From the IMG/VR virus record IMGVR_UViG_3300020274_000001, positions 1 to 64,000 of that record: a DNA stretch of 64,000 nt. One strand, 5' to 3'. The DNA is from a virus. Of the stretch, positions 59,859-64,000 are shown piece by piece (position 1 is the first letter of the stretch; each line of letters begins with the position of its first letter). The position numbers and the translations under genes were made by a program. The notes under the pieces were generated by a model. The model saw only the letters and a program-made list of their open reading frames with translations. It had not been told where the DNA came from and searched no databases.

Positions 59859-60185
59859 ACACACCACATAGTAAGAAGACCGCAACGTCTGCGTATAAGT
59901 CTTGGTCGAAAGGCCAACAGTGGTGTGTCGTTCGGTGAACGGGTGATGCCGCATCGAGGGGTCCGACAATAGAGGGCGAGAGCCGCATGTTTGACGGGGT
60001 TTCACCGCCTCGGAGTGCCGGAATATGGTGTCGCAACCATTTCACAAACTCAATTATCACGGACTTTGCTAAAGCGGTTATAAGCCGCAGGCGAAATCTT
60101 CTGAACCGAATATGGGAATACCACCGTCTGGTAAACGGCCCCATGTTCTTAGGGTGAAAACTCGAGGCATTGCGAGAGTGCAATG
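59858..60185 (+). ncRNA. Structured RNA domain
   Basis: GACACACCAC (59858-59867) pairs perfectly with GTGGTGTGTC (59920-59929), enclosing TTGG-TC-GAAA-GG-CCAA (GAAA tetraloop) and another hairpin. GTTC-GGT-GAAC, GATG/CATC and further hairpins follow, and GCATTGC-GAGA-GTGCAATGC lies at about 60165-60184 (GNRA-type GAGA loop). No gene in this stretch. Family unknown. Confidence 0.6.
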
Positions 60186-60199
60186 CATTCGATGACCAT

Positions 60200-60348
60200 A
60201 CGAGTATTCGTATCTCGCGGGTCGCACAAAATTTCTCGCCAGACTACGTCTGGAACGAAATTTAGAAGCGACAAGAAGCGAATTCTAATGAATACTCCAC
60301 CTACGCACAATACACTCATGCACATCCCCGCGAGATACGAATACTCGT
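60200..60348. repeat. 22-bp perfect inverted repeat enclosing a nested cruciform
   Basis: Arms at 60200-60221 and 60327-60348 are exact reverse complements. Between them GTCGC/GCGAC, AAATTTC/GAAATTT and CCAGAC-TAC-GTCTGG nest in order (about 60222-60275). Candidate replication origin, recombination site or RNA end. Confidence 0.75.
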
Positions 60349-60611
60349 GCCGCGGCATGCATGAAAGACGTGTAAGTTGTCTATGACGAGCATATGGCGT
60401 TGGAATATCTTCTAACGACTATTATGCACGGCGTGCACAAAGGTCCTATCGTAACGTTAGGGCCCATGGATATCTATCGAATGATAAAAACAAATTATAG
60501 TGCAGGAATATAGTCTTGCAACTTATAATGACTTAATCAACGAACATCCAATGAATATTTACCGGTATCTTGACACCCGTTGTTAACCAACAGTTGTCCT
60601 AAGTATTGGGA
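60349..60611. other. Non-coding stretch
   Basis: No gene seen. Small hairpins such as TGCAC-GGC-GTGCA (60425-60437) occur. Confidence 0.4.
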
Positions 60612-60670
60612 AAACCATTCGTTTGGTATGAAGAACCATTTGTTATTGAGCCAGAGAAGACTACGTGTCT
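60612..60670 (+). pseudogene. Fragment matching C-terminal part of the 1647 gene
   Basis: Encodes PFVWYEEPFVIEPEKTT, compared with PFVWYEEPIVIEPEKTV in the intact gene (about 2060-2112). DNA differs by many synonymous changes. Flanking sequence does not match and no start is present. Confidence 0.75.
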
Positions 60671-60700
60671 TACGGTTAAACAATGGAGATGTAACAGAAA

Positions 60701-60735
60701 GATGTTCTAAGAGGAATTCTTAGAGCGTTTTTTGT
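60701..60735 (+). terminator. ATRTTCTAAG motif with hairpin and T-run
   Basis: GATGTTCTAAG then GAGGAATTCTTAGAGCG: CTAAGA pairs with TCTTAG, followed by TTTTTT. First member of the ATATTCTAAG series. Confidence 0.5.
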
Positions 60736-60854
60736 CGACAGTATATAAAGACAGGAATTTTAAGCCTGCATATAAACATTTGACACCGACAAGATGTATC
60801 TTACCCGAGACGGTAAGGATACAACTAAAGAAGACTGAGGTCTCTGACGAGCAC

Positions 60855-61187
60855 TCAATCTTCTCTACTTGTCTTCTGTTGCATCCATCCTTGTGGGACA
60901 TTGTCCCATTTTGCTTTCGCTACGGAAAGGAAGTTGCGTAACTGCGACTTACCCTCCGATGAGGGAGCGGCGTCCCCACCATTATTTGGCTGGGATGTTA
61001 AGGAAAGTTCGTCCAACCCGTCCTCCTCACTTGAGGTGGAAGGTAAAGACATCTCGTTGGTTCCAAGTGACTCTGCATGTAAGGTTGTAACCTCTTGCAA
61101 GGTGTCACCACCATCACTGGAAAGAGACGTAGAATCTTCTACATTTTCTCTTTCTTCGGCGATGGAATCGGTAGTGTTCTTGGACAT
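60855..61187 (-). CDS. Ser/acidic-rich protein on the reverse strand
   Basis: 110 residues from ATG 61187, with a TATA-like GTATATATTTC inside the inverted repeat at 61205-61224 about 18-37 nt upstream. Ser, Thr, Glu and Asp-rich, flexible first 80 residues, and a helical C-terminus ('LRNFLSVAKAKWDNVPQGW'). It is the only reverse-strand gene right of 45.8 kb. Possibly a regulator or phospho-type linker protein; no family. Confidence 0.5.
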   Translation of the reverse strand: MSKNTTDSIAEERENVEDSTSLSSDGGDTLQEVTTLHAESLGTNEMSLPSTSSEEDGLDELSLTSQPNNGGDAAPSSEGKSQLRNFLSVAKAKWDNVPQGWMQQKTSRED

Positions 61188-61204
61188 AACCAGAGGTATG
61201 GTTT

Positions 61205-61224
61205 CCGAAATATATACATTTCGG
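61205..61224 (-). promoter_or_regulatory. Inverted repeat over a TATA box
   Basis: CCGAAAT-ATATAC-ATTTCGG: a 7-bp palindrome with the TATA in its centre, before the reverse-strand gene. Likely self- or cross-regulated. Confidence 0.5.
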
Positions 61225-61439
61225 GACAATATCTGCTGTAAAACATATTCCAAGGACAAATTGTGGTATTGAACGATACTGCATTCCCATAAACAGGTAG
61301 CAAAGTTCCTCAAGAGTTTTGCTAATACAGTGGCATCATACTGACGTCACAAGTAATCCAGAGATACTCTGGGCATAACCTGCAATATAGGGTAAGAAGA
61401 TATTCTAAGCACAATTGGTGGGTATCCCCACCCCGTGGC

Positions 61440-61503
61440 CATCTCAACTGGGGCTCTTCGAACAGAGGAGTATCCACAAAAGGTGAATACGGAAAGGCAA
61501 TTT
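61440..61503 (+). pseudogene. Fragment matching the middle-N part of the 1647 gene
   Basis: Reads HLNWGSSNRGVSTKGEYGKAI against HWGYENKGVWPKGEYGKGI around 1737-1800 of the window. The frame ends soon after. Upstream GGTGGG-TAT-CCCCACC hairpin at 61417. Confidence 0.7.
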
Positions 61504-61701
61504 GCAATTGCAAAATTCTTGTTGATAAGTAATTCAACAGGGCAGTGATATCGATGATGATGGTAGTCACTCTATTGATAGAGTAGATAAAGCCAATATA
61601 GTCAACAAAGATATTCTAAGTGTATTAACTATTGTAAAGAATAAGTTTTGCCACGCTCGCGTCTCATGATGTTAGTTGGTCAAAACTGCAAACTAAAGAA
61701 A

Positions 61702-61776
61702 ATGGAATTACGACCGTATTACGACAAGCCGGCTCGGCTTGAGTTTGAGAAAGGTCGTGAGAAACATAGTCTTTGA
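61702..61776 (+). pseudogene. Fragment matching the N-terminus of the 1647 gene
   Basis: ATG and MELRPYYDKPARL, as MELRPYYDRPTAV in the intact gene, then unrelated residues to a stop after 24 codons. It lacks the Shine-Dalgarno of the parent. Confidence 0.75.
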
Positions 61777-62361
61777 AGAATAACATAAGGATAGGACATT
61801 CTTATTCAAGAGTGGAAGTATACCCGGTGACCTGACTTTATTGTCAGGGAGAACACAAAAATGTAGAGCAGTCTATCGAATAGACATTGAAATCTACGTA
61901 ATAACAAACCGGCTTCACGCATGCGCAAGAAGAACAACATGTTCTTCCAGCATATGCGGGTTGGACTAATGCTTGAAACATATTCTAAGACTATTATTGA
62001 CATGAAAGGTCGCTTCAAACGTTCCACCCCGGTGGGACCTCTGTGAGCACTACTTTGTTCGGAAGAAAGAAGAGGCGAGAAACGATTCTGCCTTGTTTCA
62101 GAACCATGTCAAGAACATATTCTAAAGCATATCTGCTACTAAATGATGGTAACGAAGAAGGCTGTGTCTTTCTTCTTTCCAATCTTCTTGCTTGTGCAAG
62201 AGCGTGGTAGTAAGATTGCTTGGACTTGCAATCAATTACGATGGCGTATGCGTATGCGTTTTGGAGGGCTGTTTAGCAGTGTGTCCCCGACCCCGGGAAG
62301 CGTTATCAGCGCATTACACACGAAGCCCACCGCCTCGAGGTTAAACACCCCTCGGTTATAC
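61777..62361. other. Non-coding stretch before the AAA ATPase
   Basis: No gene supported. Contains two ATATTCTAAG copies, CCACCCCGGTGG near 62024 and other small palindromes. Confidence 0.4.
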
Positions 62362-62379
62362 GTGACTAAGTCACACAGA

Positions 62380-64000
62380 ATGGAATCTAAAGATTTCGGA
62401 GATACCCTTAACGGGGCTATGACGGCACACGTTCCAATCGTGGCCGCACATACATCAGAGGTTGATGCTACAATCGCTGAAGTATTGAAATTTGGTCTGA
62501 CGACCGTTCCGGAGATGAGAGTAAAGGGCCCCGAAGGGGGACCTATTCGAGTCCCCATGAACAAGAAGGCCAAGACGTTTGTATGGCGACAAGCAGACGA
62601 AGGTTTCCGTGAATGGAACCTTTACTACCCGGGCGGACACCCTCAACAATTCCAAATTGTGAATAGGGTCGAAGGTCCGGAAGATGAAGACTTGGAAATT
62701 GCGGCTCCCAACCATGGGACCGAGATTATCCTATGTGATGGACAAGAGACAGGCGACCCCTTCCGAGAAACAATTGAATATATTGAAAATTGGGACTGGA
62801 AGGCTGACGGACCTGCGCAGTTCATCTTGCGAGATATGCACTATCATCTCAACCCGTTGCAAGGGACCCAAAAAGGTCTCGGTGCAGACGACATGGAAGA
62901 GAACGTTGATAGATTGGCTCGCGCTTGTGAACGTATTGCTGGAATGGCAAAATACGTCCAAATCATCATCTTGCACGAAACTCGCTGGCATGTTCCAGCA
63001 GAGTTGGACGGCTTTGTATACCGTGTCAGAATTCACCCTCCTAACAAGGAGTCTCGAATCGAAAAGATTCGATACATGAAGGAAGGTATTGAAGAAGACG
63101 CAAGCAGTATACAGTCGTATCCTAAAGTCGCAAACATGACAGACGTCGACATTGAAGACGTTGCTGATGCTGGAGCCGGTTTGACTTCTACACAATTTGA
63201 AAATCTATTGTGTATGAGTCTTGCCAATAATGCCGATATGAGTGGCCAATTTATCCTTCGAGAGAAGGCAAAGTTGGTCGAACAGGCTGGTTTCAAACTC
63301 ATCACGCCAAAAGAGTCCTTTGACAACATCGGTGGTCTTGAACCACTGAAGAAATGGGCTCGCCGCCGAAAGCGTCGATTTACTGACGCCGCTGGCTTGT
63401 ATGGATTCCGTCGCGCACCGCGAGGAATGCTACTTGCTGGTGTCCCCGGCTGTGGGAAGACTCTACTCGCTAAGGCTACGGCCAAAGAGTGGAACATGAA
63501 CATTATCGCTGTTCGAGCACCTGACTTGAAAGGGTCATTGGTGGGCGAATCAGAAGAGAAGACACAAAAGTTGCTTGATATGGCTGAAGCGAATGGACCC
63601 TGTGTGGTCTTTATCGACGAAGCCGAGAAGTTGCTTGGTTCTCAAGATTCTGTAAGAGATGGAGGAGCACACGACGCCGTTCTGGCGCAGTTCCTTTCAT
63701 TCATGCAGGACAACGAGGCTGGTGTATACTTCATCTTCACTGCGAATCAAATGAACAAATTCCCGCCAGAACTGGTTGACCGATTTGAAGGTCGCTGGTT
63801 CGTTGACTTGCCAAGCGCAGACGAGAGAGAAGGTATTCTGAATATCCACCTCACTTTGAACGCAAGCGACAACAACGGACTTTTGGAAATTGCTAATGAT
63901 GAATCCATTATGGAGAAACTCATTAAGAAGACCGAAGGTTTCAGTGGTCGTAACATTGAGCAAGCAGTCGAAGAGGCGATGGACCTCGGGTTCGAAGAGA
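62380..64000 (+). CDS. Ycf46-type AAA ATPase (3' end outside window)
   Basis: 540 codons visible. I start it at ATG 62380, which follows the leader GTGAC-TAA-GTCAC-ACAGA directly; in-frame ATGs at 62248 and 62254 would place the leader inside the gene. An N-terminal domain of about 310 residues precedes 'FDNIGGLEPLKKW'. Walker A GVPGCGKT is near 354-361, Walker B VVFIDEAE near 410-417, then TAN sensor 1 and 'PPELVDRFEGRW'. The plan matches Ycf46 and related classical AAA proteins ('GLxxLKxW...PRGxLLxGxPGxGKT'). It is 2.8 kb downstream of the DUF1257-DUF2997 pair, the usual partners. A remodelling or protein-unfolding role is likely; the substrate is unknown. Confidence 0.88.
   Translation, partial: MESKDFGDTLNGAMTAHVPIVAAHTSEVDATIAEVLKFGLTTVPEMRVKGPEGGPIRVPMNKKAKTFVWRQADEGFREWNLYYPGGHPQQFQIVNRVEGPEDEDLEIAAPNHGTEIILCDGQETGDPFRETIEYIENWDWKADGPAQFILRDMHYHLNPLQGTQKGLGADDMEENVDRLARACERIAGMAKYVQIIILHETRWHVPAELDGFVYRVRIHPPNKESRIEKIRYMKEGIEEDASSIQSYPKVANMTDVDIEDVADAGAGLTSTQFENLLCMSLANNADMSGQFILREKAKLVEQAGFKLITPKESFDNIGGLEPLKKWARRRKRRFTDAAGLYGFRRAPRGMLLAGVPGCGKTLLAKATAKEWNMNIIAVRAPDLKGSLVGESEEKTQKLLDMAEANGPCVVFIDEAEKLLGSQDSVRDGGAHDAVLAQFLSFMQDNEAGVYFIFTANQMNKFPPELVDRFEGRWFVDLPSADEREGILNIHLTLNASDNNGLLEIANDESIMEKLIKKTEGFSGRNIEQAVEEAMDLGFEE

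Larger units (their letters stand above)
61399..62126 (+). repeat. ATATTCTAAG repeats
   Basis: Copies at 61399-61409, 61610-61620, 61979-61989 and 62116-62126 (last ends in A), besides 60701-60711 and a relative at 38418-38430. They divide the region into segments of 120-370 nt; two of the segments carry the 1647-gene fragments. Confidence 0.55.
47133..62379 (+). repeat. Family of covarying hairpin leaders with RCAGA/ATAGA tail (about 27 copies)
   Basis: Each copy is a 4-8 bp stem, a 3-base loop (mostly AAT, TAT or TAA) and then ACAGA, GCAGA, CCAGA or ATAGA. Stem starts: 47133 GGCCC/GGGTC, 47433 GACCC/GGGTC, 48713 GGAGCC/GGTTCC, 48898 GAAGTT/GACTTC, 49643 GGGTTA/TAACCC, 50032 and 50225 GGCCC/GGGCC, 50364 GAAGTC/GACTTC, 50623 and 50908 GACCT/GGGTC, 51104 GGCC/GGCC, 51354 GACCC/GGGTC, 52023 GGTTCCCT/GGGGGACC, 53095, 53256 GGCTC/GAGCC, 53457, 53775 GGTCT/GGACC, 54046 GGTCC/GGACC, 54199, 54805, 55089, 55322, 58269 GGGGGCC/GGCCCCC, 58742, 59567 GGAGGA/TCCTCC, 62362 GTGAC/GTCAC. 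Weaker members precede 47004, 48436 and 53610. In most, the final A of the tail is the A of the next ATG. Stems change while pairing holds, so RNA structure is selected. None is seen left of 46 kb. Confidence 0.85.

Noticed and set aside
61500-61600. Box C/D guide RNA (ATGATGA near 61556)
   Set aside because: A matching D box CTGA and second C'/D' pair at proper spacing were not found.

Overview
This window reads as part of a large double-stranded DNA virus, or virus-like extrachromosomal element, of an archaeon. Archaeal signs are a thermosome-type (group II) chaperonin, the short archaeal form of RNA polymerase subunit H, TATA boxes such as the one at 30260-30267, Shine-Dalgarno sites of the GGAGG and GGTGA kind, and long chains of overlapping genes. 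Viral signs are a family B DNA polymerase, a block of unrecognised virion-type proteins with a fibre-like 1118-residue protein, many one- or two-helix membrane peptides and little metabolism. I see no recognisable terminase, portal or HK97-type capsid protein, so the virion type is open. Much of the window has no gene I can name.

Left part (1-26.3 kb), mostly + strand: a putative virion module. It opens with the end of a protein whose N-terminal part is protamine-like (Arg/Lys with SPKRR repeats) and is joined to membrane segments. Then come probable structural proteins, small membrane proteins, a leftward zinc-ribbon operon (7.8-9.2 kb), beta-rich and fibre-like proteins, a chaperonin, an Arf/Sar-like GTPase with membrane-protein neighbours, and a 909-residue protein.

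Middle (26.3-38.2 kb), + strand: densely overlapping small genes, a Cas4/RecB-like nuclease with a four-cysteine cluster, a catalytically degenerate serine recombinase relative, tRNA-Arg(CCG), an intact serine recombinase and DNA polymerase B. The tRNA reads CGG, which makes up 34 of the 39 Arg codons in the visible protamine-like part. From 45.8 to 38.5 kb the - strand carries an acidic protein, a membrane protein, RNA polymerase subunit H, RNase HI, a cysteine-cluster protein and a full-length fused RNA polymerase largest subunit (A'+A''). The element therefore brings at least part of its own transcription machinery.

Right part (45.8-64 kb), + strand, works differently. Many small genes are each preceded by a short hairpin whose stem sequence changes from copy to copy while pairing is kept. 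It is followed by RCAGA or ATAGA, often overlapping the start codon. Three copies of one promoter-like block (46.45, 47.79 and 55.54 kb) start non-coding stretches rich in hairpins and GNRA tetraloops. Hairpin-plus-T-run terminators occur here. Recognisable genes include an HD hydrolase, an orphan IS110 C-terminal-like domain, a P-loop kinase, and a DUF1257 (Ycf35), DUF2997 and Ycf46-type AAA ATPase set. Between 59.9 and 62.4 kb lies a mostly non-coding zone with large RNA-like structures, a 22-bp inverted repeat and three scrambled fragments of the virion-type gene at 1647-2261.
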